From contig NZ_BGZJ01000001.1 of assembly GCF_003402575.1 (NCBI RefSeq), positions 1-64,000 of the forward strand: 64,000 nucleotides of DNA. The letters run 5' to 3'. The notes under the pieces were generated by a model. The model was not told the DNA's origin. It searched no databases and saw only the letters and a list, made by a program, of their open reading frames with translations. Below are positions 17,278 through 25,693 of the stretch, in pieces (the first letter of the stretch is position 1; each line of letters starts with the position of its first letter). This DNA comes from Mesosutterella multiformis (GTDB lineage: Bacteria > Pseudomonadota > Gammaproteobacteria > Burkholderiales > Burkholderiaceae_F). Position numbers and translations under genes: made by a program.

Positions 17278-18102
17278 CTACAGAATGGTCCAGATCTTGA
17301 GGATCCCAAAGAGCAGATACTCGGACTTGGAACCATAATTTTTAACTTTGAGAAAAGGAATTTTTCCGAACAGGTAGACCCATCTTTTTCTGTCATGCTG
17401 CAGCAAAAAGTATGGATACGTTCTGATCGCGTAACTCCTGACCACGTTAGCCCGGTCTTCCATCAGATCAGATTTTTTATGGGTCGTATTGTCAGGCGTA
17501 TTCCTGTATTTAAGCAGCGGTTCCTGGAGGTTATAGAACATCGTTACCTCCATCAGTTTCACCCACAGCATGTAATCTTCAGCTGGTGAGTAAACCGCTT
17601 CCCACCGAATGTGGTTTTTCAGCAGTACATCTTTCCGGATCATGGCCGCCGAATGAATCACTGCACAGTCAGAGAGAAGCCCTCTCTTAATATCCTCGTT
17701 ACTTTCAGGAACTCTGAGCATCCGGCCACTGGGAATCTCATCTGCCCAGCTGCTGCAGACTCCCACATCGGGGTGGGAATCAAGGTAAGCTGCTTCTTTT
17801 TCCAGACGGGTCGGGTAACAGATATCGTCATGATCCAGAATGGCGATATAGTCGCCTGAAGCGAGCCCGAGAAGCTTATTCCGGCTCTCAGAAATCCCCA
17901 GATTTTCTTCATTGCTGAAGAACCGGATCCGCGGGTCTGAAAATCCCTTCACGAGACTTTCAAGCTCAGTATTGTCCGGAGAATCATTCAGGAGCAGAAA
18001 CTCAAAATCACTGAATGACTGAGCCAGAACGGACTCAATCATTTCTTTCAGCTGATCGGGTTCCGTATTGTAAAGAGGGGTCAGAACCGAGATTTTAGGC
18101 AT
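17278..18102 (-). CDS. Glycosyltransferase family 2 (probable surface-polysaccharide assembly)
   Basis: A 274-aa GT-A glycosyltransferase beginning MPKISVLTPLYNTEPDQL, typical of family 2. The nucleotide-sugar region continues with ESVLAQSFSDFEFLLLNDSP, and the metal-binding block is DYIAILDHDDICYPTRLE (DHDD, about residues 91-94). An acceptor-side region contains PAEDYMLWVKL. No membrane span is obvious. It is the first gene of the rfb operon, 20 bp before rfbB, so it may transfer rhamnose or a linked sugar onto a lipid-linked glycan. The donor is inferred from context only. Confidence 0.88.
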   Translation of the reverse strand: MPKISVLTPLYNTEPDQLKEMIESVLAQSFSDFEFLLLNDSPDNTELESLVKGFSDPRIRFFSNEENLGISESRNKLLGLASGDYIAILDHDDICYPTRLEKEAAYLDSHPDVGVCSSWADEIPSGRMLRVPESNEDIKRGLLSDCAVIHSAAMIRKDVLLKNHIRWEAVYSPAEDYMLWVKLMEVTMFYNLQEPLLKYRNTPDNTTHKKSDLMEDRANVVRSYAIRTYPYFLLQHDRKRWVYLFGKIPFLKVKNYGSKSEYLLFGILKIWTIL

Positions 18103-18455
18103 TCAGAATTCCAATTAGTCTGTTTGGCTGGGAAAGGCACCTTCGCTTTCGGCGGTTTTGGTCCTTGCAGGTCCATCCTCTGCAGGATGCGTCTGCTGAA
18201 CAACTGAGACCCGCTCAAATCTGAATCGCCCGACTGAGACTGATCTTATAGGAGGTCAGCTATTTCCGGTAAAAAATTTATCGTAATGATACTGCTTTTT
18301 ACAGCTTAAGACTACGTAATAATAAGAATTACAAAAGGCGGATTGGATGATATTTTCCGAAGAATCTGACTGCTGACGAAACATGCCTGATAGAGGGAAA
18401 ATATTATAAAAATAATCAGATATTCATATGTTTAGAATAAAATCCGTAAACATTC
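18103..18455. other. Intergenic, upstream of the rfb operon
   Basis: About 350 bp that must hold the promoter of the five-gene glycosyltransferase-rfb operon. The left part has a small inverted repeat around CTGCAGG (about 18155-18190). The right part is AT-rich. I see no coding frame with a ribosome-binding site. Confidence 0.4.
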
Positions 18456-18486
18456 AGAAGCCCCGGAGAAAATCTTCGGGGCTTCT
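18456..18486 (-). terminator. Intrinsic terminator of the molybdoenzyme gene
   Basis: AGAAGCCCCG (18456-18465) pairs perfectly with CGGGGCTTCT (18477-18486). It lies 44 bp after the stop of the minus-strand molybdoenzyme gene. Confidence 0.75.
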
Positions 18487-18530
18487 GTTGACTGTCTGAA
18501 CTGATACTCGCCTTTCAGCGGTCAGCTTTG

Positions 18531-21089
18531 TTACACGATAGTCCGGGGCGGCTGATCGTACACGGTCACCTCAGGAACGGCACCTTTCCAGAGCGACACT
18601 TCGACATTGGCAGTTGACGCCAGATTGCCGCGGGCAAGCTGGGATGTCGGCTTATCGAGCACCAGAGTGTTCGAATTGCCTCGGACGTCCACAACCCCAT
18701 GAGCTGTCTGACGGGGATTGAACCAGCCGCCGTGATGCACCACGATAACGCCCGGGATAATCCGATCCGTAAGAACAGCTCCGGCCAGAATCTGACCGCG
18801 GCGGCTCTTCACGAGACAGATATCACCGTTCTGAATGCCGCGCGCCTTAGCGTCCTTCGGATTGATCCAGACAGGCTCCCGGTCTTCAATCGTTCCGCGG
18901 AGACGGGTGGCCGTGCAGTCAAGCTGACTATGCATGCGATAACGGCTCTTGCAGGCCATAAGGGCAAGCGGGAATTCCTTCGTCGCCGCGGCGACACCTT
19001 CAGTCGGCTGGAAATAGGTCGGATGCCCCAGGCAGTCGTTATAGTGATAGCCGGCAATCTTCGGGGAGAAGAGCTGAATCTTCCCGGATTCAGTTGAGAG
19101 CGGGTGCGCTTTCGGATCAGCACGGAAGTCCGCAAAGGAAACATAATTCCGGTTTTCTTCAGACACCGGGAAGAGAAGATATCCCTTCTTCCAGAAGGTA
19201 TCGAAGTCCGGCATCTTCTGACCCAGAGTCGCTCCCATCTGCCGCGCGTCGTTATAGAACTTGCGGATCCAGTCCATCTGAGAGCGTCCTTCCGTATAGG
19301 CCTGCTTGATGCCGAGCTTGTCAGCAAGAGCGGAGAAAATGTCGTAATCCGGTTTTGCCTCCCACTGCGGTTCAATCGCCTGTTTCATAGCGATAAAGCC
19401 GTCATTGGAATATGTGCCGATATTCGTGATGTCGTTGTGTTCAAACGCCGTGCAGGCGGGAAGCACGATATCCGCGTGCCGCGCTGTAGCCGTCCAGACG
19501 ATATCCGTCACGATTACGGTATCCGGCTTTTTAAAAGCTCTCGCCAGCTGATTCGTATCCGGATGGTGAGCAAACGGATTGCCGCCTGCCCACATCACCA
19601 GATGAAAGTCCGGGAACGTCACCTTTTTCCCGTCATAGTCAACTGTCTTGCCCGGGTGCAGGAGCGCGTCTGAAACGGCAGCAACCGGAAGTACCTTGCT
19701 GCCCTTCCAGGGCTTCGTCACCGGACGAACCGGCTTTACGCTGCTCGGAATCTGAGCCATGAACGGCGCTTCGCTGAGCGGAGAACCGCCGGACGAATAG
19801 TGATAGTTGGTGCCGAGTCCTCCGCCCGGAAGACCGATCTGCCCAAGCACCGAACAGAGCGCCGCGAGCATCCAGTGGCTCTGTTCACCAAAGTCAATAC
19901 GCTGAATGCCCCAGCCGATCATGAACATCGTGCGATGTTCCTGCACTTCGTGAGCGAAGGAACGAATCTTTGAGGCAGGAACGCCAGAAATCTTTTCGGC
20001 CCATTCAGGTGTCTTTTTGACACCATCCTCTTCACCCACAATGTAACGGCGGAGTTCAGCCCAGCCATAGGTGTATTTGTCGAGGAAAGCCTTGTCGATC
20101 TTGCCCGTGGCATCCAGTTCATAAATCATGGCGGCCATCACAGCAGGATCGGTGCCAGGATTCGGATGAATCCATTCGGATCCCATATACTCCGCCGTAT
20201 CCGTCTCAACCGGATTCACGGAAATGGTTTTCGTCCCCTTCTTCTTCAGGGCGCGGAGATAACCAGCGTAGTTGTGGAGCGTCGTGTACCAGTCAATATC
20301 ATTCGTCACTACAGGATCACAGCCCCAGAAGACGACACGTTCTGAATGCTTGATCACAACATCCCAGGATGTGGACCGAGGATCACCGGTTCCGACCACA
20401 TAGGGGAAGATCGTGTTAACAGCGGCGGACGAATAGCTGTTCCGACGGCCAACAAAGCCTCCCATCAGATTGAGCAGACGATGCTGGCAGGTAATTGCGG
20501 CATTGAGCTTCCCGGTTGACATCCAGCCGTATGAAGAACCATAAACCGCGGACGGACCATAGTTGTCATAGGTGTCGCGGATTGCTTTGGCTGCGAGTTC
20601 CAGCGCCTTATCCCAGGAAACCCGAACCCACTTTTCATTTTCGTCGCCACGCGTCGCGCGGGAAGCCGGACCATTCTTCAGGTAGGACTCACGAACCATC
20701 GGATAGCGGATACGAGCCGTGGAATACGGCATTTCCGCAATCCCCTGAAGGTTGACCGAAGGCTGATAGTCATGCTCAAACGGCTTGCAGCCCACAATAC
20801 GGCCGCCCTTCACTACCGGACGGACAACACCCCAGCGGAAAGCCGTAATCGATTCACCTTCATTCAGCTGGGACTTTCCGAGATTAAAAGAACCTGTAAG
20901 AGAAAGGTCTGATTCCGGGAGCGGATTCTCCGGAAAGATTGCTGCACTCTCTTTTGCGGCAGGATACCCGGGATGCTCCTTCGGACTCTCCATCATTTCT
21001 GCAGAAGCAACACCGGGCGCGGCAACCGCTGCGGCAGCTGCCGTCGCTGCAGAAGCTTTGATTAATGTACGACGAGAAATCTGGGACAT
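18531..21089 (-). CDS. Twin-arginine-exported molybdopterin reductase, TorA/BisC/DMSO-reductase type
   Basis: An 852-aa periplasmic molybdoenzyme of the DMSO reductase superfamily. The ATG at 21089 is preferred because a TCCTCC-complement (GGAGGA) site precedes it and the protein then starts with a twin-arginine signal (SRRTLIK, Ala-rich stretch, cleavage probably after ASA at residue 30). There is no N-terminal Cys cluster for a 4Fe-4S centre. GSSYGWMSTGKLN (about residues 184-196) matches the TorA/DorA region with the Mo-ligand Ser (probably Ser191). Cofactor-binding blocks follow, such as WGCDPVVTND, GWGIQRIDFGEQSHWM, WAGGNPFAHHPDTNQL and the C-terminal molydopterin-binding domain. It probably reduces an N- or S-oxide as a terminal electron acceptor. 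No torC or chaperone gene is adjacent, so electron delivery must come from elsewhere. Confidence 0.9.
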   Translation of the reverse strand: MSQISRRTLIKASAATAAAAAVAAPGVASAEMMESPKEHPGYPAAKESAAIFPENPLPESDLSLTGSFNLGKSQLNEGESITAFRWGVVRPVVKGGRIVGCKPFEHDYQPSVNLQGIAEMPYSTARIRYPMVRESYLKNGPASRATRGDENEKWVRVSWDKALELAAKAIRDTYDNYGPSAVYGSSYGWMSTGKLNAAITCQHRLLNLMGGFVGRRNSYSSAAVNTIFPYVVGTGDPRSTSWDVVIKHSERVVFWGCDPVVTNDIDWYTTLHNYAGYLRALKKKGTKTISVNPVETDTAEYMGSEWIHPNPGTDPAVMAAMIYELDATGKIDKAFLDKYTYGWAELRRYIVGEEDGVKKTPEWAEKISGVPASKIRSFAHEVQEHRTMFMIGWGIQRIDFGEQSHWMLAALCSVLGQIGLPGGGLGTNYHYSSGGSPLSEAPFMAQIPSSVKPVRPVTKPWKGSKVLPVAAVSDALLHPGKTVDYDGKKVTFPDFHLVMWAGGNPFAHHPDTNQLARAFKKPDTVIVTDIVWTATARHADIVLPACTAFEHNDITNIGTYSNDGFIAMKQAIEPQWEAKPDYDIFSALADKLGIKQAYTEGRSQMDWIRKFYNDARQMGATLGQKMPDFDTFWKKGYLLFPVSEENRNYVSFADFRADPKAHPLSTESGKIQLFSPKIAGYHYNDCLGHPTYFQPTEGVAAATKEFPLALMACKSRYRMHSQLDCTATRLRGTIEDREPVWINPKDAKARGIQNGDICLVKSRRGQILAGAVLTDRIIPGVIVVHHGGWFNPRQTAHGVVDVRGNSNTLVLDKPTSQLARGNLASTANVEVSLWKGAVPEVTVYDQPPRTIV

Positions 21090-21711
21090 TGGTTTGTCCT
21101 CCTTATTGAATTCGTTTGAAGTCAGTCGGATCACCCCTGTCTTGCGCTCTCCGGTGGTAATCCTAATTGACTAGTTATTATGAAATTCTCAAATTCAATA
21201 AGAAAGCCTTTCATGCATTTGTATCGCTATACATTTATAAATATTTCTTTAATGAATAGCGGGAATTTACGTCATTTACCGTGATGCATATAGCTTATAT
21301 AAAAAGCTGTATTCCTATGATATATTTTTACATTCCCAATGATTCTGATATCTTTTTTAACTACTTAAATTATTGATAAATTTAAAATATTTTTATCTCT
21401 ATTTCTGGATGGAAAAGAATTTCAGGTCTCAGCTTCAAATTCTTATATTCGTGGTGTTGAAAATCAGGTATACCAGTTTTTTTGATCTGAAATTCGGGAT
21501 GATAAAATTGGGCGTGTTTGATTGGAATGTGTGCCAGATTTAGAAATAAATTGTTACATTTAAGGCGCGCAAAACCTTCTTTTAATACATTAGATCTACC
21601 TATCCAAACGTTTCAGTGAACTTTTTTACAGACTGTCCTATATAGATTGCCTTGCCCCGAAGACAGTCCAGCCTTGATCAGAACCTGCACCGGGCTTTTT
21701 ACGGATAAGTG
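21090..21711. other. AT-rich intergenic region with an rfbA-like fragment
   Basis: About 620 bp with low GC and no credible intact gene. Its left end should hold the promoter of the molybdoenzyme gene. Near its right end, 21668-21685 repeats 18 bases of rfbA (16015-16032) exactly and in the same orientation. In frame it reads VLIKAG, as in RfbA, so a decayed nucleotidyltransferase fragment is possible. Around it GACTGTC/GACAGTC form a short inverted repeat. Confidence 0.4.
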
Positions 21712-22647
21712 TTAAATCATAAATTTATGCTTTGAAGCAGACCAGGAATTAAACATCAGTCTTATGCCTTGCGGCAGCTCAATCTCAGGCCTCCATTTCA
21801 GCTCCCTCCGGGCAAGACTGATGTCCAGGACATTCGCTGGTACATCCTGCTTTCTTCCCTCTTTAAATACAATTTCCACCTTTTTATTTAGGATATTTTC
21901 TATATATCCGATAATCTGAATAAGTGAAGCTCCCTGACTGGATCCTATATTAAATACGGTTTGGTCTCCTGAATAATTCATACAGGCCTTACAAGCTTCC
22001 AATACATCGGAAATATATATGAAGTCCCGTATAACATTACCCGTCCCCCATATTTCTATAGGCTCATCAAGAATAGCTTTCCGAAGGAAATTAGCGATAA
22101 CACCCTGATTGGAATACGCCGGCTGTCCTGGTCCATAGGGGTTTGACAACCGGATTGACTGATAATTAAGACCGTATTGGTGGTGGTAATAGAAAAAAAG
22201 ATTCTCAATCGTAAGTTTCTGAATACCATACAAGGATATAGGATTGCAATCATGCTCTTCCGTTATTGGAAGTTTTTCCGGAATACCATATACCGTTCCT
22301 CCTGAAGATATAAATATGATCTTTTTCAATTCACTTGATTTTTTGACCGATTCCAAAAGATTAATAGTCGGCAAAACATTATCAGTGAATTCGGAGTATG
22401 GGTCTAAATTTGAAGGCTTGGTTGTACTGATCAAATGAAATATATAATCAAACCCATTCCTGCTCAGACTATCTATTAAATTTCTGTCTTTAAAGTCTCC
22501 GCAAACAAACTTGGCTTTTAAGCCATAGTCAAGAAAATCTTTATTCGCGCCCGAACTGAAAACAGTTACCTCATTCCCCAAATTTATCAGTAAATTGGTT
22601 AGATTAACTCCCAAAAAACCAGTGCCGCCCAGTATCAAACATCTCAT
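21712..22647 (-). CDS. NAD-dependent sugar epimerase/dehydratase (UDP-glucose 4-epimerase-like)
   Basis: A 311-aa extended SDR enzyme. It has the N-terminal GGTGFLGVNL dinucleotide loop (residues 7-16), the STDYV-equivalent ISSGGTVYG, catalytic YGIQK (Tyr and Lys), SNPYGPGQPAYSNQG, and a C-terminal RDFIYISDVLEACKAC block. This fits nucleotide-sugar 4-epimerases of polysaccharide pathways; the exact sugar is unknown. Base use is much more AT-rich than the rfb genes or the neighbouring molybdoenzyme, which suggests transfer. IS30 copy 2 begins 37 bp upstream of its start and probably replaced its former neighbours and promoter. Confidence 0.85.
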   Translation of the reverse strand: MRCLILGGTGFLGVNLTNLLINLGNEVTVFSSGANKDFLDYGLKAKFVCGDFKDRNLIDSLSRNGFDYIFHLISTTKPSNLDPYSEFTDNVLPTINLLESVKKSSELKKIIFISSGGTVYGIPEKLPITEEHDCNPISLYGIQKLTIENLFFYYHHQYGLNYQSIRLSNPYGPGQPAYSNQGVIANFLRKAILDEPIEIWGTGNVIRDFIYISDVLEACKACMNYSGDQTVFNIGSSQGASLIQIIGYIENILNKKVEIVFKEGRKQDVPANVLDISLARRELKWRPEIELPQGIRLMFNSWSASKHKFMI

Positions 22648-23401
22648 AACAATATCCTATCCCTATATATTAAATTTCTTAAAAGGTGAATTATCAAATC
22701 AAGTGCAAAGTTACTGAATAAAAGACTTCAGCCGGACACTTCCAATTGAGACGTTTTCTGGGTCTGAAATTCAGAGCATTGAACCGTTTCTGAACTTCTG
22801 CCTGAGAAATTTTATCGATACTCATTCCTTTTGGGAAAAAGTCTCTAAGAAGTCCGTTTGTATTTTCATTACTTCCTTTCTCCCATGGATGATGAGGCAA
22901 GCAGAAATACACTTTGGTTCTGAGATCTTTCTCCAGTTTTTCAGCCCAGGAAAATTCTTTTCCGCGATCTACGGTAATCGTACGCAGATCCTTATCTGAC
23001 AGAGATTTCTCAATTACGGCAGACACATCGGCCGCAGTCTTGGAAGCGGTTTTCCCGCCACAGAGAAAGCCGGACTTCCTATCGACCAGAGTCGTGAGGC
23101 AGGCTCCGCCCTTTTTTCCGATGACGGTATCGCCTTCCCAATCCCCCAGGCGAGATCTGTTCTGAGCTTCCAGGGGTCGCTCTTCAATGCTGTGAGTGAT
23201 CTGGATCTTTCCTCGCCTCTCGGTCATGCCTTTACGGTGACGCGTTTTACCGTGGTGTCGCAGGTGTCGGGACATCTTTCGGCCATCCACAAAGCGATCC
23301 AGAAAGCCAGAATTGATTCCTCGGTAGATTGTCGTGGCGCTGATCCTTAGATTCGGCAGCTCCTTTCTGAGACGGTATTGAATCTGCTCCGGAGACCAGA
23401 A

Positions 23402-24744
23402 GAGGGTGAGGAAAATTTTGTGGGTGACTCTGAGATAATTGCTCTTGGAGGAGCCTCAAATGAAACGAAAGACAGACCCCTTGGATAGTGTTGCAGGACA
23501 GATTTTAGAAAACGCCAAGAAATCCGGGCTTGAGATTAATACCGCAGAGGATGCGGAAAATCTTATGGCCCATATGCTCGGTCGGCTGCTGACTCAAATG
23601 CTTGACGGTGAAATGACCAATCATCTCGGTTACGAAAGAGGCGGTAAACGTGTCACCGAAAATGAGCGTAACGGGCATAGTTCGAAAACCCTCAAATCGT
23701 CCAGCCTTGGAAATATCCGTATTGACGTACCCAGAGACCGCAAGGGAGAGTTTGAGCCGAGGGTCGTTCCTAAGCATAAACGCCAGCTGGCGGGGTTTGA
23801 GGACAAGGTTCTGGCCTTGTACGCCAGAGGGCTCTCAACCCGGGAAATTCAAGGCTTTCTCTATGATGAATACGGTATGGAGACCAGTGCCGAATTTATC
23901 AGCGATGTTACGGACGCCATCCTTCCTGAGGTTGAAAAATGGCAGAACCGTCCTCTGGATCCGTTTTATACAACTGTTTTCTTTGACTCTATTCGAGTCA
24001 AAATCCGAGGTGATAATGGCATTGTTACCCCGAAAGCGGTCCATCTTGCCTTGGGCGTAAACGCCCAGGGCCGCAAGGAAGTTTTGGGGATGTGGGTCGC
24101 TGATAACGAAAGCGCAAAATATTGGCTTAAGGTCTTCACTGAACTCAAAAACAGGGGGGTGTCTGATATTCTGATTGCTGTCACAGACGGACTCAAGGGA
24201 ATGAAGGAGGCGCTTGAAGCTGCCTTTCCCAACACTCTGCTGCAGACCTGCATTGTTCACCTGATCAGGAACAGTCTGAAATTCGTCGGATATAAGGATT
24301 ACAAGGCCGTAGCCGGCGCGCTGAAGCCCATTTACCGGGCCGTAAACGCGGCTGATGCGCGGAAGGAACTGGACGCTTTTGCACAGTCGGAACTGGGGCT
24401 CAGATACCCTTACATCGCCAAACAGTGGATCGATTCCTGGGATAAGGTGATCCCCTTCTTTGATTTTTCCCCAAATATCCGCAGACTTATTTATACAACC
24501 AATGCCATAGAGAGCCTTAATCGGGATCTAAGAAAAGTAATTAAGACCCGAGCTGCTTTCCCTACTGAAACGGCTGCTTTGAAACTTCTCTTTCTGGCAA
24601 TCCGGAAAGTAGAGAAAAGATGGGTGCGGCCTTCTCCATACTGGAGTGCCGCTATGAGAGAATTGGTTGTGCTATTTGGTGACCGAATCACCCCCTACAT
24701 CGATTAACCTTGAACGAGCCGCCCACAAAAAATTACACACCCTC
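23402..24744 (+). mobile_element. IS256-family element, copy A (intact)
   Basis: A 1343-bp element with terminal inverted repeats: the left end is GAGGGTGAGGAAAATTTTGT and the right end, read inward, is GAGGGTGTGTAATTTTTTGT. Both then continue with a GGG and a CTC within about 8 bases. The same element occurs at 25694-27036 and 35265-36607 with identical length. It is inserted in IS30 copy 2 in the opposite orientation to that transposase. The visible target repeat is 7 bp here; the other copies have 8. Confidence 0.92.
23439..24707 (+). CDS. IS256-family (mutator-type) transposase, copy A
   Basis: A 422-aa transposase of the mutator/IS256 group, apparently intact. The N-terminal region holds LMAHMLGRLLTQMLDGEMTN and HLGYERGGK, a family mark. 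The DDE core includes FFDSIRVKIRGDNG (first Asp), LIAVTDGLKGMKEAL (second Asp) and the C-terminal RRLIYTTNAIESLNRDLRK with the catalytic Glu. It differs from copy B at one residue in the first Asp block (Ser for Ala). The ribosome-binding site is CTTGGAGGAGCC. It should be able to move itself and other copies. Confidence 0.95.
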   Translation: MLLEEPQMKRKTDPLDSVAGQILENAKKSGLEINTAEDAENLMAHMLGRLLTQMLDGEMTNHLGYERGGKRVTENERNGHSSKTLKSSSLGNIRIDVPRDRKGEFEPRVVPKHKRQLAGFEDKVLALYARGLSTREIQGFLYDEYGMETSAEFISDVTDAILPEVEKWQNRPLDPFYTTVFFDSIRVKIRGDNGIVTPKAVHLALGVNAQGRKEVLGMWVADNESAKYWLKVFTELKNRGVSDILIAVTDGLKGMKEALEAAFPNTLLQTCIVHLIRNSLKFVGYKDYKAVAGALKPIYRAVNAADARKELDAFAQSELGLRYPYIAKQWIDSWDKVIPFFDFSPNIRRLIYTTNAIESLNRDLRKVIKTRAAFPTETAALKLLFLAIRKVEKRWVRPSPYWSAAMRELVVLFGDRITPYID

Positions 24745-25147
24745 ACCAGAATTTCTTAACCAGCAGATTTGAGACAATCCTTGTCAGCAACGAGTCAGAC
24801 TTCAGAATGTTTCTCTTTCCGCAATGCTTTCTCTGTCTCTGATATCGGGCCTGCGCGGCACAGGGATCATAGGCAGCTGAAGCCCCATCCTGGGCCGATA
24901 CAGCCTTGTTTCGCTTCAGTTCGCGGGAGATCGTAGAAACATTTTTCCCAATCGCACATGCAATTTCAGACAGGGATTTGCCTGAAATCGTTAAAGCCGA
25001 AATAAATACTCTGTCCCGAAGAGTAAGATGATGATAGTGGCTCATGAGCTCCCTCTATAGTTATCTTGACAATCTCTATTATGGAAGCTTTATGGGCCAC
25101 TATTCTTTTCTCAGGCTTTGCACTTGAAGTGATAATTCGCCAAAAAT

Positions 25148-25327
25148 AAACACATAGAGCCAAAGTCCAACAGAAATTACATTTTTTGCATAAGCACGGA
25201 TACGCTACATTCCAGCTTCAAAATCAGTTATATAAAGCAAACTACCATTCTTCTCAGACGCAGAATAATCCTGATTATGCCTCTGATTCCTTTGTGTGGA
25301 TTCCTCCCAATCCGCCCTCTTGGAAAT
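25148..25327 (+). pseudogene. Possible gene remnant trapped between two insertion sequences
   Basis: Between the end of IS30 copy 2 and the start of the YREK-type element, one plus-strand frame stays open for about 60 codons. It reads LHKHGYATFQLQNQLYKA, then a polar stretch, then FVWIPPNPPSW, which looks more like protein than random sequence. It runs into the left end of the next IS. No family is recognised. It would be the 3' part of a gene whose beginning was removed by the IS30 event. Confidence 0.3.
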
Positions 25328-25400
25328 CTAAATTAGTCTCAGGGAATCCGTAGGAACCGATTTTTCTTAAGAAAATATAGAAAAATCAGTTCTTTTTTAC

Positions 25401-25439
25401 TTGCATCATACGTATTCATGTGATATAATAAATACGTAT
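25401..25439 (+). promoter_or_regulatory. Promoter with inverted repeat upstream of the YREK transposase
   Basis: TTGCAT (25401-25406) and TATAAT (25424-25429) are 17 bp apart. The -10 box sits between the arms of a perfect 9-bp inverted repeat, ATACGTATT (25408-25416) and AATACGTAT (25431-25439). A protein or a hairpin at this repeat could limit transposase expression. Confidence 0.6.
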
Positions 25440-25693
25440 GAATAGAGAGGTTTATATGCCTACTAAAAGCTCGCTCCCTGATCCTCAGAATGTAGCTGAT
25501 TACCCGGATAACCCCAAAGCAGTCATGGTCTCTGCCCGCGGAGTTATCCGCGTGGTTGAACGTCTGTATTACTGGGATAAGGAAAAGCATCGGGGATGCG
25601 AGAAACGAAATTATCTGGGCTACGTTGTCGGCAATCAGTTTTATTCCAATGATGATTACCACCGGCTCTTTAAGCGCGGCGGTGTTAAGCGGC

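Larger units (their letters stand above)
22694..25045 (-). pseudogene. IS30-family transposase, copy 2, interrupted
   Basis: The N-terminal 100 residues (ATG 25045 to about 24745, with the helix-turn-helix) and the C-terminal part (23401 to 22694, with TVDRGKEF and the SNENTNGLL Glu region) are separated by the IS256-family insert. The C-terminal part keeps the four-C run that copy 1 has lost. It cannot make a full transposase. Confidence 0.92.
22685..25141 (-). mobile_element. IS30-family element, copy 2, split by an IS256-family element
   Basis: The outer ends match IS30 copy 1: GGTGAATTATCAAATCAAGT at the left and the complement of GGCGAATTATCACTTCAAGT at the right. AA lies on both sides as a possible 2-bp target repeat. 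The transposase runs on the minus strand. At 23401/24745 the element is interrupted by a 1343-bp IS256-family copy, with the 7 bases ACCAGAA duplicated at 23395-23401 and 24745-24751. Without the insert, the IS30 sequence would be contiguous and in frame. Confidence 0.92.

Noticed and set aside
16313-17338. Long plus-strand frame opposite rfbB
   Set aside because: Shadow frame; rfbB is unambiguous.
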